DNA of 64,000 bases from Sphingomonas sp. (GTDB lineage Bacteria > Pseudomonadota > Alphaproteobacteria > Sphingomonadales > Sphingomonadaceae), in contig NZ_QFOB01000003.1 of the NCBI RefSeq assembly GCF_003248515.1, positions 124,001 through 188,000 on the forward strand. The letters run 5' to 3'. The position numbers and the translations under genes were made by a program. The notes below the pieces were generated by a model. That model worked only from the letters and a program-made list of their open reading frames with translations. It did not search any database and was not told the DNA's origin. Position 1 is the first letter of the stretch. Each line of letters begins with the position of its first letter. Positions 18,584 to 27,411 of this stretch are shown here, one piece after another.

Positions 18584-18820
18584 TCAATCGTCCGGCCGCT
18601 CGAATTCGGAAATCACGCGATGCCCGCCGCGCAGCAGCAGCCCGCCGGCATGATCGCGGCAGGCGGCCTCCGCCTCCTCGGTGGAAAGGCAGGTCGCGAT
18701 CGTCCGCCAGCCATACCAATAGCCTGCCTGCGCGAGATACCAGTCCCGGCTGCCGCGCCCGGAGACGAGCGCCTCCCAGATGGATTTGCGCTGGTGCACG
18801 ACGCGATAACGCTTGGCCAC
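18584..18820 (-). CDS. Conserved-looking small protein, unknown function (78 aa)
   Basis: The protein is soluble and rich in Arg and aromatics (AKRYRVVHQRKSIWEALVSG, then RDWYLAQAGYWYGWRTIATC). It starts with GTG at 18820, preceded by GGAG at a 9-nt spacing; that ribosome site overlaps the stop of smc upstream only slightly (7 bp gap). It lies between smc and a tiny membrane-protein gene and is probably the second gene of an smc operon. No domain is recognised. The pattern of conserved-looking tryptophans and a C-terminal acidic tail (EFERPDD) suggests a folded protein rather than a spurious frame. Confidence 0.65.
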   Translation of the reverse strand: MAKRYRVVHQRKSIWEALVSGRGSRDWYLAQAGYWYGWRTIATCLSTEEAEAACRDHAGGLLLRGGHRVISEFERPDD

Positions 18821-18826
18821 GCGATA

Positions 18827-21800
18827 TTACTCCGCCGCCAGCAGGGATTCCGCCCCGCCGAGGTCCACCGACACGAGGCGCGACACGCCGCGCTCGATCA
18901 TCGTCACCCCGAACAGGCGGTGCATGCGGCTCATCGTCACCGCATTGTGCGTCACCACCAGATATCTCGTGTCCGTCTCTCTCGTCATCGCCGCCAGCAG
19001 ATCGCAGAAGCGCTCGATATTGGCATCGTCCAGCGGCGCGTCCACCTCGTCCAGCACACAGATCGGCGCGGGATTGGTGAGGAACAGCGCGAAGATCAGC
19101 GCCACGGCGGTCAGCGCCTGTTCCCCGCCGGAAAGCAGCGTGAGGCTGCCGAGGCGCTTGCCCGGCGGCTGGGCCATGATCTCCAGCCCCGCCTCCAGCG
19201 GATCATCGCTGTCGATCAACGCGAGATGCGCCTCGCCCCCGCCGAAAAGCGTGGCGAAGAGTCGCCGGAAATGGCCGTCCACCGCCTCGAACGCGGCCAG
19301 CAGCCGCTGCCGCCCCTCGCGATTGAGGCTCCCGATCGATCCGCGCAGCCGGTTCACGGCAAGGCCCAGCTCCTCGCGTTCGGCGGCATTGGTCGTGCGC
19401 GCCTCCTCCAGCTCGGCCAGTTCGGTCTCCGCGACGAGATTGACGGGACCCAGCCGTTCGCGATCCGCCACCAGCCGATCGTGGCGGCCACCTTCCTCCT
19501 CGGCCGGGCGCAGCGTGGCGGAATCGAAGCCGATCTTCTCGGGCAGGGTGGCCGCCGGGCACTGGAAACGATCGCCCGCCGCCCGGCTCAGTTCGCCGCG
19601 CCGGGCCTCCTGATGCTCGGCATGGGCGACGAGCGTGGCCCGCGCCTCGCGCGCGGTGGCCAGCGCCTCCCCCGCCTGCGCGGCGGCGGCCTCGATCCGG
19701 CGCAATTCCATCTCGCGCCCGCTCTCCGCCTCGCGCGCGGCACGCGCCGCCGCCTCGGCGCTCGCCGCCGCCTCGCTGGCCTGCGCGATCTCCTGCGCCA
19801 GTTCGTCCGGGCGGGGCGCGAGGTTCGCATGCTCGGCCTCGGCGGAGGCGAGCCGCCGGGCCATCTCCTCGATCCGCTTGGCGGCATCGCCCGCACGCGA
19901 TCGCCAGCCCTTCGCCTCGCCCTTCGCCGCCTCGCGCCGACGCTGATCGCGCGCGATCGTCTCGCCCAGCGCGGCCGCCCGCCCGCGCGCGGTGGCAAGC
20001 TCGGCGCGCACCAGATCCGCCGCCGCGTTCAGGCGATCCAGCGCCGCGCGCGAGGCCGCCCGGTCCGGCAGCGCCGCGACATCGACCTGCGCCGTCGATA
20101 CGGCCTGCTGCGCCTCGGCCAGTTCACCGTCCGCCCGTTCCCGGCGGCCCTGCAAGGCTGCGAGCGAGGCTGCGTGTCGCTCGGCGGCGGCCTGCGCCTG
20201 ATCCTCGCGCCGGCGGGCGTTGCGAAGCTGCTCCTCGGCCGTGGCCAGCGTGCGGCGCGCGGCATCCGCCTGATCGCGCGCCGCGCGCTGCATCGTGGTG
20301 GCGCCCTCCAGCGCCGCGCGCGCGGAGGCCGCCTCGTCGCGAAGCCCCCCAAGCCCGCCCTCGATCTCGCGCAGTCGATTGGCGCGCACCAGCCGTTCGG
20401 CCGCCGCCGCGCCGACATCGCGCGCGACATAGCCGTCCCAGCGGCGCAACCGGCCCGCCAGCGTCACGATCCTCTGCCCCACGGCGAGCGGCCAGCCTTC
20501 GTCCGTTTCGACCACGCCGACCTGCGCAAGCCGCCGCGCCAGCGCCTCCCCTCCCGAAACGAAGTCCGCCAGCGCGCCGACACCGTGGGGAAGCGCCGGA
20601 TCGCCCGGCTGCACCTCCGCCCCCGACCAGGCCCGCGCGCCGGCGCCGCCGATCGGCGCGTCGAGATCATCGCCCAGCGCCGCCGCCAACGCGCGCTCAT
20701 GGCCCGCCGCCACGGTGAGCCGCGTCAGGGCCCGATCACCCGCATCGCGCGCCAGCCCCGCCGACAGAGCCTTCGCCTCGCTTTCCGCGCGCGCCAGCGC
20801 CGCCGCCGCGAGGCCCGAGCGCGTTTCCGTCTCCTCCCGCGCGAGCGCCGCCTGCTCGCGCGCGGCCTCCGCATCGCCGATCGCGGCGCCCGCGCCCGAC
20901 ACCCGGCTCTCCGCGGCAGCGACCTGCGCCTTCGCCTCCTCCTGCGCGGCCACCAGCGGCGCGGCATCGCCCAGCGCCGCCACCTCGCGCGCCACGCGCT
21001 GCGCCTCGGCATCGGCGCGCGCCAGCCGCTGACGGGCCGCCGCGAGCGCCGCTTCGGCCACGCGCGCCTCCGCCTCCTCGGCCGCCGCCGCCGCCAGCGC
21101 CTGCGCGACCGCGACCTCCGCATCGCGCACCTTGCGCTCCGCCCCGGCCAGCGCGGCATCGTTGCCGGCGCGTTCGGCCGTGGCCTGCGCGATCGCGCCG
21201 CCGAGTGCCTTATCCTCCTCGTCCAGCGCCTTCAGCGCCGCCGCCGCATCGATCGCCAGCGCATCCTCGCGCTCCCGATCCCGCTTGAGCAGGGCCACCG
21301 CGCGGGACAATTCCTCCAGCCGCCGCTCGACGCGCTCATCCTCGGCGCGGATCGCCTCCAGCCTGTGCCGGGTGGCGCCCGCCTCCTCGCGCGCGGCATC
21401 CGCCTTGGTGCGCGCCTCGGCAAGGGCGGTGGTCGCAGCGCCGATATGCGCGGAGGTCGCCCGCTGCGCCTCCGCCGCCTGCGCCACGGCCTGTTCGGCC
21501 TGCGCCGCCTTGGCGCGCGCCTGTTCAGCGCCTGCGGCCGCCTCGCGCCAGCGCGCGAAGAGCGTCCGCGCCTCGGCTAGGCCGATCTCGGTGGAAAGCG
21601 TGCGATAACGCTCGGCGGCGCGCGCCTGGCGGCGGAGCGCGGTCGCCCGCACCTCCATCTCGCCCAGCATCTCATCGATCTTCTCGAGATTGGCCTCGGT
21701 GCCGCGCAGCCGGATCTCGGCCTCGCGGCGGCGCACATGCAGGCCGGCTATGCCCGCCGCCTCCTCCAGCATCTCGCGCCTCTGCTGGGGCTTGGCCGCG

Positions 21801-22228
21801 ATCACGGCGGCGATCCGCCCCTGGCTGACGAGGGCAGGCGAATGCGCACCGGTCGCCGCATCGGCGAACAGCAGCGCCACGTCTCGCTGGCGCACATCGC
21901 GCCCGTTCAGGCGATAGGCGGAACCGGCGCCGCGCTCGATCCGGCGGACGACTTCCTGCTCGCCATCCGGCAGCTCGACGAGCAGGCTCACCTCCGCGAA
22001 ATCGCGCGAGGGGCGGCTGGCCGTGCCGGCGAAGATCACATCCTCCATGCCGCCGCCACGCAGCGACTTGGGGCTGCCTTCGCCCATCACCCAGCGTATG
22101 GCTTCCAGCAGATTGGATTTGCCACAGCCATTCGGACCGACGATGCCGGTCAGCCCCGGCTCGATCAAAAGCTCGGCCGGCTCGACGAAGCTCTTGAAGC
22201 CCGCGAGCCGGAGCTTCCTGATGCGCAT
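18827..22228 (-). CDS. smc: Chromosome segregation protein SMC
   Basis: ATPase of the SMC-ScpAB condensin, which compacts and segregates the chromosome. The 1,133 aa length is typical. The N-terminal head has Walker A GPNGCGKSN (about 31-39) and the Q-loop. Two long Ala/Glu/Arg-rich coiled coils flank a hinge (about 500-600, around GDDLDAPIGGAGARAW). The C-terminal head carries the signature LLSGGEQ (about 1031-1037) and Walker B ICVLDEVDAPLDD (about 1056-1067). It starts 25 bp after the preceding dsbA-like lipoprotein gene on the same strand. The whole gene is intact. Coiled-coil codon bias yields long open frames on the opposite strand, which I take as artefacts. Confidence 0.96.
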   Translation of the reverse strand: MRIRKLRLAGFKSFVEPAELLIEPGLTGIVGPNGCGKSNLLEAIRWVMGEGSPKSLRGGGMEDVIFAGTASRPSRDFAEVSLLVELPDGEQEVVRRIERGAGSAYRLNGRDVRQRDVALLFADAATGAHSPALVSQGRIAAVIAAKPQQRREMLEEAAGIAGLHVRRREAEIRLRGTEANLEKIDEMLGEMEVRATALRRQARAAERYRTLSTEIGLAEARTLFARWREAAAGAEQARAKAAQAEQAVAQAAEAQRATSAHIGAATTALAEARTKADAAREEAGATRHRLEAIRAEDERVERRLEELSRAVALLKRDREREDALAIDAAAALKALDEEDKALGGAIAQATAERAGNDAALAGAERKVRDAEVAVAQALAAAAAEEAEARVAEAALAAARQRLARADAEAQRVAREVAALGDAAPLVAAQEEAKAQVAAAESRVSGAGAAIGDAEAAREQAALAREETETRSGLAAAALARAESEAKALSAGLARDAGDRALTRLTVAAGHERALAAALGDDLDAPIGGAGARAWSGAEVQPGDPALPHGVGALADFVSGGEALARRLAQVGVVETDEGWPLAVGQRIVTLAGRLRRWDGYVARDVGAAAAERLVRANRLREIEGGLGGLRDEAASARAALEGATTMQRAARDQADAARRTLATAEEQLRNARRREDQAQAAAERHAASLAALQGRRERADGELAEAQQAVSTAQVDVAALPDRAASRAALDRLNAAADLVRAELATARGRAAALGETIARDQRRREAAKGEAKGWRSRAGDAAKRIEEMARRLASAEAEHANLAPRPDELAQEIAQASEAAASAEAAARAAREAESGREMELRRIEAAAAQAGEALATAREARATLVAHAEHQEARRGELSRAAGDRFQCPAATLPEKIGFDSATLRPAEEEGGRHDRLVADRERLGPVNLVAETELAELEEARTTNAAEREELGLAVNRLRGSIGSLNREGRQRLLAAFEAVDGHFRRLFATLFGGGEAHLALIDSDDPLEAGLEIMAQPPGKRLGSLTLLSGGEQALTAVALIFALFLTNPAPICVLDEVDAPLDDANIERFCDLLAAMTRETDTRYLVVTHNAVTMSRMHRLFGVTMIERGVSRLVSVDLGGAESLLAAE

Positions 22229-22253
22229 CGCCCCGGCCCCCGCGCGCCCGAGA

Positions 22254-23015
22254 TCAGCTTCCGGCGAGCGCGGTGAGGCGTGCGATCAGCTGCGGCGCGA
22301 CCGGGGATGTCGTATTCGGCACCGTCCACAGCTCATCATTGATGAAGAAGGTGGGCGTGCCCGTCACATTCTTCTCGGTGGTGGCGATATTGGTGTTGTT
22401 GGCGAGCGCCTCGGCCGCCGAAACGTCGCTCAGGCATTTGTCCTGATCCGCCGCGGAGATGCCGCGCGCGCGGAAGAAGGCGTCGAGGCCCATATAGGAA
22501 GCCATCTTCTTGAAGAGCTGGGCCTGCTCCGTTCCCTGCAGATCGGCCTGCTGCGCGGGCGTGAGCGCCATCGCCTTGCCCACCCATTCGGCCTGGGCGG
22601 CATAGGCCTGTTCAGCCAGCTTGAAGAAGGGCTCGGCCCCACGGCAGCGGGTGAGCAGGAAGGCCGGAATATCATAGCTGTTCAGCACGAACGGGCGATA
22701 TTCCCAGCTCACCTTGCCGGTCTTCACGAACTTCGCCTGGATGGGCTCCGCGCCCTCGGCGGTGAAATCCTTGCAGTGCGGGCAGGTGAGCGACGCATAT
22801 TCGACCAGCTTGATCGGCGCATCGGGATTGCCCATCCGCACGCCGCCCTCGGGCGTCATGCTCGCCACGTCGGTCCATTCCTTGCCGGCCGGCGGTGCCA
22901 CGGCGGCGACGGGGCCGCTGGGCAGAGGGGCCGCATTGGTATCGGCCGCCTTCTTCGAGCAGGCGGCGAGCGAGAGAGCGATCACGAGAGCGGCGACGGG
23001 CCGGCGAGACATCAT
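22254..23015 (-). CDS. DsbA-family thiol:disulfide oxidoreductase, lipoprotein
   Basis: Periplasmic thioredoxin-fold protein of 253 aa. The N-terminus is a lipoprotein signal with lipobox LAAC (cysteine about residue 19), so it should be membrane-anchored. The active site is CPHC in LVEYASLTCPHCKDF (about 90-95), with the cis-proline loop TGTPTFFIN (about 218-226). GAGG-type ribosome site GAGGATATTGGA precedes the first of two ATG codons. It is the first of two tandem DsbA-like genes and is followed closely by smc. Relatives next to smc are common in sphingomonads and related bacteria. It could be an oxidase or isomerase for envelope proteins; no DsbB partner is in the window. Confidence 0.87.
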   Translation of the reverse strand: MMSRRPVAALVIALSLAACSKKAADTNAAPLPSGPVAAVAPPAGKEWTDVASMTPEGGVRMGNPDAPIKLVEYASLTCPHCKDFTAEGAEPIQAKFVKTGKVSWEYRPFVLNSYDIPAFLLTRCRGAEPFFKLAEQAYAAQAEWVGKAMALTPAQQADLQGTEQAQLFKKMASYMGLDAFFRARGISAADQDKCLSDVSAAEALANNTNIATTEKNVTGTPTFFINDELWTVPNTTSPVAPQLIARLTALAGS

Positions 23016-23059
23016 TCCAATATCCTCGACATGAATTCAGATACGGCGATCCGGGCGGA

Positions 23060-23779
23060 TCAGCCCAGAGCGGCTTTCAACCTGGCTTCCAGCCCGGCCC
23101 AGTCATGCACGCCTTCCGCCCGCTTTCCATTGATCTCGAACAGCGGCGTGCCGGGGAAATCCGGCGTCCAGATCGCCTGCGCGGCGGCGGAGAGAGAGCG
23201 CTGCTCCTCCGCATTGGCGAGGCAGGCGTCGATCCTCTCGCGTGGCAGGCCGTGCTTGATGAAGAAGGTATCCAGCCCGGCGCCGGCCGCAATCGCCTTG
23301 CCGGCGTCCGCCTCGGTCATCTCATCCAGCTTGGGCGCGGTCTGGCCCCATTTATAGCCCTTCTGCAGCCAATCGGACTGGGCCGCGAACAAAGCAGGCT
23401 TCACCGCGAAGAACGGCACCGGACCGCTGCATCGCGCCAGCACGGAGGCGGCGAGATCGAAGGGATCGCGCAGCGCCAGCCGCACCTCATAGCTGACGAG
23501 GCCGGTGCGGATGTAACGCTGGGCGAGCGGGCTCGCCCCTTCCGCATCGAAGGCCGCGCAATGCGGGCAGGTGAAAGAGAGATATTCGATCAGCTTCACC
23601 TTAGCGGCTGGATTGCCCTGCACGAACGTGCCCGAAGCCGTGCGCGTGGCGACCTTCGTCCAGTCCTTTCCGGCGGGTGCGGCCGCGGCGGCGGGCTTCG
23701 CCGGAGCGGCGGCCGACACCGAGGGCGCGGCGAAGGCGAGAATCAGAAACGGCAGCAGCCGTCGGAGAAGGTGGTTCAA
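23060..23779 (-). CDS. DsbA-family thiol:disulfide oxidoreductase, periplasmic
   Basis: Thioredoxin-fold protein of 239 aa with a cleavable signal peptide (LNHLLRRLLPFLILAFAAPSVSA). It has CPHC in LIEYLSFTCPHCAAF (about residue 75) and the cis-Pro loop FPGTPLFEIN (about 212-220). I place the start at TTG 23779. GGGAG lies just upstream of it, and this TTG overlaps the TGA of the dciA-like gene (TTGA), implying coupling. A longer frame upstream would run through dciA and is rejected. It is a paralogue of the lipoprotein that follows 45 bp later, sharing the layout signal - KDWTKVA/KEWTDVA - G.P.A.(V/I)KL(I/V)EY - CPHC. Confidence 0.86.
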   Translation of the reverse strand: MNHLLRRLLPFLILAFAAPSVSAAAPAKPAAAAAPAGKDWTKVATRTASGTFVQGNPAAKVKLIEYLSFTCPHCAAFDAEGASPLAQRYIRTGLVSYEVRLALRDPFDLAASVLARCSGPVPFFAVKPALFAAQSDWLQKGYKWGQTAPKLDEMTEADAGKAIAAGAGLDTFFIKHGLPRERIDACLANAEEQRSLSAAAQAIWTPDFPGTPLFEINGKRAEGVHDWAGLEARLKAALG

Positions 23780-24330
23780 TCGTTGCTCCCGCGCGGCCGG
23801 CCGGCCGAGAGTTTCGGAATACCGGTGGAGGCGGCGACCGCGCCCGCCAGCGCCGACAATGTTTCGCGCAATTCCGGATCGGCGATCGCGCGCAGGCTTT
23901 CGCCAAGCTCCACGGGCACCGGCTTCAGGGAGGGCGGCGCGCGGCGCGGCGCGGGCGCCGGGGCGACGGCGCCCTGCCGGATCGCCAGCTTCACCACAGC
24001 CGGATAGCCGAAGAAGCGGTTCACCCGCTCCACGATCGCCGGCGCAACATGCTGCATCATCGTGGCATGGCTGCCCTGCACGACGAGATTGAGCACGCCA
24101 TCCTGCTTCTTGCCCTGCGGAAAGCGGATCGATTCGGGCGTGGAGACGTCGGCATAGCGCTGGCCGACGATCTCGGCCCAGCGCGAGACGATCGAGGACT
24201 GGACGAAACCGAAGCGCTTGAAGGCCATCGCCCCCACCTGGGGCACCATCTCCGCCACCGATCGCACGCCATTGGCGCGGGGTGCATCGGCGCGGGCGCC
24301 GGGCGCCTTGCGAGTCTTTCGTTCCGTCAT
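23776..24330 (-). CDS. dciA: DciA family protein (DUF721), helicase-operator type
   Basis: DUF721/DciA proteins help load the replicative helicase DnaB in bacteria lacking DnaC. From MTERKTRK the protein is 184 aa. After a basic tail, the DUF721 core shows GAMAFKRFGFVQSSIVSRWAEIVGQRYADVSTPESIRFP (about 35-75), with the typical W..IVG....STP pattern, then L.L.VQGSHATMMQHVAP and an I..RVN.FFGY segment. A Pro/Ala-rich linker follows. The ATG at 24330 is preferred, with GGCGGGG just before it; an in-frame ATG four codons upstream is possible. It is divergent from mutY with only 26 bp between starts, and its stop overlaps the next gene's TTG. Confidence 0.85.
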   Translation of the reverse strand: MTERKTRKAPGARADAPRANGVRSVAEMVPQVGAMAFKRFGFVQSSIVSRWAEIVGQRYADVSTPESIRFPQGKKQDGVLNLVVQGSHATMMQHVAPAIVERVNRFFGYPAVVKLAIRQGAVAPAPAPRRAPPSLKPVPVELGESLRAIADPELRETLSALAGAVAASTGIPKLSAGRPRGSND

Positions 24331-24356
24331 CCCCGCCGCCATGCCATAGGCCCGCC

Positions 24357-25436
24357 ATGCTCGTCGATAGCATGTCCCCGCGATCCGGCGCACCGACAGG
24401 CCCCGTGCCGCCTTCGGCGGCGCTGCTGGCATGGTATGACATCCATCGCCGGACGCTGCCGTGGCGCGCCGATCCGTTGGGGCCACCGCCCGATCCCTAC
24501 GCCGTCTGGCTCTCCGAGGTGATGCTCCAGCAGACGACCGTGGCGGCGGTGAAGCCCTATTTCGCCCGCTTCCTTGCGCGCTGGCCCACGGTGGAGACGC
24601 TCGCGGCGGCGGCGGATGCCGATGTGATGGCCGCCTGGGCCGGGCTTGGTTATTATGCCCGCGCCCGCAACCTGATCGCCTGCGCCCGCGCCGTCGCCCG
24701 CGATCATGGGGGGCGCTTTCCCGATACGGAGGAAGGCCTGCGCGCCCTGCCCGGCCTTGGCGCCTATACGGCCGCCGCCGTCGCCGCGATCGCCTTCGGC
24801 CGGCGCGCGGTGGTGGTGGATGCCAATGTCGAGCGCGTCGTCGCCCGTCTGTTCGCGGTGGAGGAAGCCTTGCCGGCCGCCCGGCCCAAGCTGCGCCAGC
24901 TTGCCGACACGATCACGCCGGACGAGCGGGCCGGCGATTTCGCGCAGGCCATGATGGATCTGGGCGCGACGATCTGCACGCCGCGCTCGCCGGCCTGCGC
25001 CCTCTGCCCGCTGGCCGGAGGGTGCGCCGCCCGCGCCGCCTGTGCCCAGGAGGATTATCCCCGCAAGATGGCGAAGCGGGACAAGCCGGTCCGGCGGGGA
25101 ACCATCTTCTGGCTGGAAGCGGAGGGGCATGTGCTGCTGCGGCGGCGGCCGCCCAGGGGCATGCTGGGCGGCATGCGGGCGCTGCCCAGCGGGCCGTGGC
25201 AGGAGCAGGATCCGGCCCTTGCCGATGCCCCCGCCCCGGCCGACTGGCGCGCCTTGGGCGGCGGACGCCATGTCTTCACCCATTTCGCGCTCGATTATGT
25301 CGTGGTGGGTTCACTGGCTTCCGATCGCCTGGCGGAGGGCGAATGGTGGCCGATCGGGCGGATCGAGGAAGCCGGCCTGCCAACCCTGTTCGCGCGCGCA
25401 GCCGCCCTCGCCCGATCGCAGACGGAGAAAGCGTGA
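24357..25436 (+). CDS. mutY: A/G-specific adenine glycosylase
   Basis: Removes adenine mispaired with 8-oxoguanine. From the ATG at 24357 the protein is 359 aa. VMLQQTTV (substrate-recognition helix, about 45), the helix-hairpin-helix LPGLGAYTAAAVAAIAFG (about 128-145) with VDANVERVVARL carrying the catalytic Asp, and the 4Fe-4S motif C-X6-C-X2-C-X5-C (in CTPRSPACALCPLAGGCAA, about 205-225) are all seen. The C-terminal NUDIX-like domain (about 240-359) contains FTHFALDY, which reads the 8-oxoG. Its TGA shares an A with the ATG of nudC (TGATG), so the two GO-system/nucleotide-hygiene genes are translationally coupled. Confidence 0.95.
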   Translation: MLVDSMSPRSGAPTGPVPPSAALLAWYDIHRRTLPWRADPLGPPPDPYAVWLSEVMLQQTTVAAVKPYFARFLARWPTVETLAAAADADVMAAWAGLGYYARARNLIACARAVARDHGGRFPDTEEGLRALPGLGAYTAAAVAAIAFGRRAVVVDANVERVVARLFAVEEALPAARPKLRQLADTITPDERAGDFAQAMMDLGATICTPRSPACALCPLAGGCAARAACAQEDYPRKMAKRDKPVRRGTIFWLEAEGHVLLRRRPPRGMLGGMRALPSGPWQEQDPALADAPAPADWRALGGGRHVFTHFALDYVVVGSLASDRLAEGEWWPIGRIEEAGLPTLFARAAALARSQTEKA

Positions 25437-26317
25437 TGAGTTTCACCCCCGGATTCACCGGATCCGCGCTGGATCGCGTCGAGACCGAACGGCTGGCGCC
25501 CGACATCGTGCCTCGCCTGCTGGGGGACGGGGATGCCCTGTTCCTCGACATGCCCGATTACCTGCCCGCCACGAACGGGGCGGGCCTGCTGTGGACACCG
25601 CCGCCGGCGGACATTCCCGAGGACCAGTTCGTGCTGCTCGGCCGGATCGCCGGCCGGCCGCGCTTCACCCGGCTGGAACCGGGGCGGCAGGGCGCGCGGC
25701 GCAGCCCCGAGATATTCGCGCTGATCGATTCGCTTTCGGCGGCCGACGCCGCGACCTACGGCATGGCGCGAAGCCTGCTCGACTGGCATGCCCGCCACGG
25801 CTTCTGCGCCTTTTGCGGCCAGCCGAGCGCGCTGATCCGGGCCGGCTGGGCGCGGCAATGCCCGGCCTGCGGCACCGAACATTATCCGCGTACCGATCCC
25901 GTCGTCATCATGCTGGCCGAATATGGATCGGGGGCCTCGGCGCAGGTGCTGATCGGCCGGCAGCCGCAATTTCCGGCGGGACGCTATTCGGCGCTCGCCG
26001 GCTTTCTGGAGGTGGGCGAATCGATCGAGGGCGCGGTGGGACGCGAGCTTTTCGAGGAAGCGGGCGTTCGCGCCGGGCGCATCCGCTATGTCGCCAGCCA
26101 GCCCTGGCCCTTTCCCTCGCAGCTGATGATCGCCTGCATCGCCGAAGTGGCGGACCAGACGATCACACTCGACCGGAACGAACTGGAGGACGCCAAATGG
26201 GCCAGCCGCGCGGATGTCGCGGCGGCGCTGGAGCATGTCGAAGGTGCCGCCTTCCTTCCGCCCCCGCCCTACGCCATCGCCAACACGCTGCTGCGGGCCT
26301 GGCTGGAGGGAGCATAG
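25436..26317 (+). CDS. nudC: NAD(H) pyrophosphatase / decapping NUDIX hydrolase
   Basis: Hydrolyses NADH and NAD-capped RNA to nicotinamide mononucleotide products; cytosolic, metal-dependent. It is 293 aa. An N-terminal domain precedes a four-cysteine zinc ribbon, CAFCG...CPACG (about 122-147). The NUDIX box GFLEVGESIEGAVGRELFEEAGV (about 185-207) matches GX5EX7REUXEEXGU. It is followed by the NudC-specific SQPWPFPSQLM array (about 220-230). It starts by one-base overlap with the mutY stop. The closing stretch PPPYAIANTLLRAWL is typical of the family. Confidence 0.94.
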   Translation: MSFTPGFTGSALDRVETERLAPDIVPRLLGDGDALFLDMPDYLPATNGAGLLWTPPPADIPEDQFVLLGRIAGRPRFTRLEPGRQGARRSPEIFALIDSLSAADAATYGMARSLLDWHARHGFCAFCGQPSALIRAGWARQCPACGTEHYPRTDPVVIMLAEYGSGASAQVLIGRQPQFPAGRYSALAGFLEVGESIEGAVGRELFEEAGVRAGRIRYVASQPWPFPSQLMIACIAEVADQTITLDRNELEDAKWASRADVAAALEHVEGAAFLPPPPYAIANTLLRAWLEGA

Positions 26318-26418
26318 CGCCCCACGGCGTTCTCCCGCGCACAGGACAGCCCCGGTCGACGCCTACGCGCCCCGCGCGCCGGCCTTCAGTAAAACATGGC
26401 GCTCGTCAGATGCGCTCG

Positions 26419-27309
26419 TCAGACGACGGTGCGCGCGCGCTCCTGCGGATAGGTGCCCAGCACGCGCATCCACTTGGTGTGGAACTCCAGCTCCTCCAGT
26501 GCGCGGCCGAGATTGGCATCCTCGGGCCGCCCCTCGACATCGCAATAGAATTCGGTCGCGGCGAAGCTGGCGCCGCGCTGGTAGCTTTCCAGCTTGGTCA
26601 TGTTGACGCCGTTGGTGGCGAAACCGCCCAGCGCCTTGTAGAGCGCGGCCGGCACGTTCTTCACCTCGAAGATGAAGGTCGTCATCGTCGGCACGCCCTG
26701 CGGCGCCACTTCGCTGCGGGGCGCGAGCTTCACGAAGCGGGTGGTGTTGTCATCCGAATCCTCCAGGCCATCGGCGAGGATCTTCAGTCCATAAAGATCG
26801 GCGGCGAGGCGCGGCGCGATCGCCCCCACCTCTGGCCGGCCCAGTTCCGCCACCGCAGCGGCGGCACCCGCCGTATCGGGATAGGCGACCGGCTTCAGCC
26901 CGCGCTCACGCAGCCAGTGGCGGCACTGGCCCAGAGCCTGCGGGTGGCTCATCGCCTCCGTCACCTCGCCGCCCAAGCCCATCAGGCAATAACGGATCGG
27001 CATGAAATGCTCGCCCACGATCGAGAGGCCGGATTCGGGCAGCAGGAAATGGATGTCCGCGACGCGGCCGTGCAGCGAATTCTCGATCGGGATCAGCGCC
27101 TGGCCGGCGCGCCCATCGCGCACGGCATCCAGCGCATCCTCGAAATGGAAGCAGGGCAGAGGCAGGCAATCGGGCGCCACCGTCATCGCCGCGATATGCG
27201 AATTGGCGCCCGGCGCGCCCTGAAACGCCACCGCGCGATCCGGATCCTGGGCGGCGGCTCGGGTAAGCTCCGCGACGAGCGCGCGGGCGGGGGCGGGATA
27301 GCTTTCCAT
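26419..27309 (-). CDS. pheA: Prephenate dehydratase (monofunctional, ACT-regulated)
   Basis: Converts prephenate to phenylpyruvate in phenylalanine synthesis. It is 296 aa from MESYPAP. The PDT domain shows VAFQGAPGANSH (about 26-37), PIENSLHGRVADIHFLL (about 80-96) and the catalytic TRF motif in DNTTRFVKL (about 180-188). The C-terminal ACT domain (about 205-285, TTFIFEVKNVPAALYKALGGFA..GVNMTKLESYQRG) includes the ESYQ phenylalanine-binding motif, so feedback inhibition by Phe is expected. A longer in-frame reading upstream of MESYP is on the shadow of the divergent cytochrome gene and is not used. Confidence 0.95.
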   Translation of the reverse strand: MESYPAPARALVAELTRAAAQDPDRAVAFQGAPGANSHIAAMTVAPDCLPLPCFHFEDALDAVRDGRAGQALIPIENSLHGRVADIHFLLPESGLSIVGEHFMPIRYCLMGLGGEVTEAMSHPQALGQCRHWLRERGLKPVAYPDTAGAAAAVAELGRPEVGAIAPRLAADLYGLKILADGLEDSDDNTTRFVKLAPRSEVAPQGVPTMTTFIFEVKNVPAALYKALGGFATNGVNMTKLESYQRGASFAATEFYCDVEGRPEDANLGRALEELEFHTKWMRVLGTYPQERARTVV

Positions 27310-27364
27310 AATGGCCGCCGCGCTTAGGTTTCTCGGAGGCTCGCCGCAACCTTGCGGCCCCTTC

Positions 27365-27384
27365 GTTCGCTGATTAAAGCGAAC
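27365..27384. promoter_or_regulatory. Inverted repeat between pheA and cytochrome c gene
   Basis: GTTCGCTGATTAAAGCGAAC has perfect 7-bp arms around a 6-nt AT-rich centre. It lies 55 bp from the pheA start and 28 bp before the cytochrome c start, in a divergent intergenic region of 102 bp. A protein-binding operator or part of a divergent promoter is plausible. The regulator is unknown. Confidence 0.4.
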
Positions 27385-27411
27385 CATAATAAATCTAAGT
27401 CTGGGGGCGGC

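Noticed and set aside
18503..21580. 1,025-codon plus-strand frame opposite smc
   Set aside because: Shadow of the coiled-coil codons of smc; no domain.
23780..24442. N-terminal extension of the second dsbA-like gene through dciA
   Set aside because: It overlaps the DciA-family gene in another frame; TTG 23779 has a ribosome site and gives a proper signal peptide.
24461..25435. N-terminal extension of nudC through mutY
   Set aside because: Out-of-frame reading of mutY; the real nudC ATG overlaps the mutY stop.
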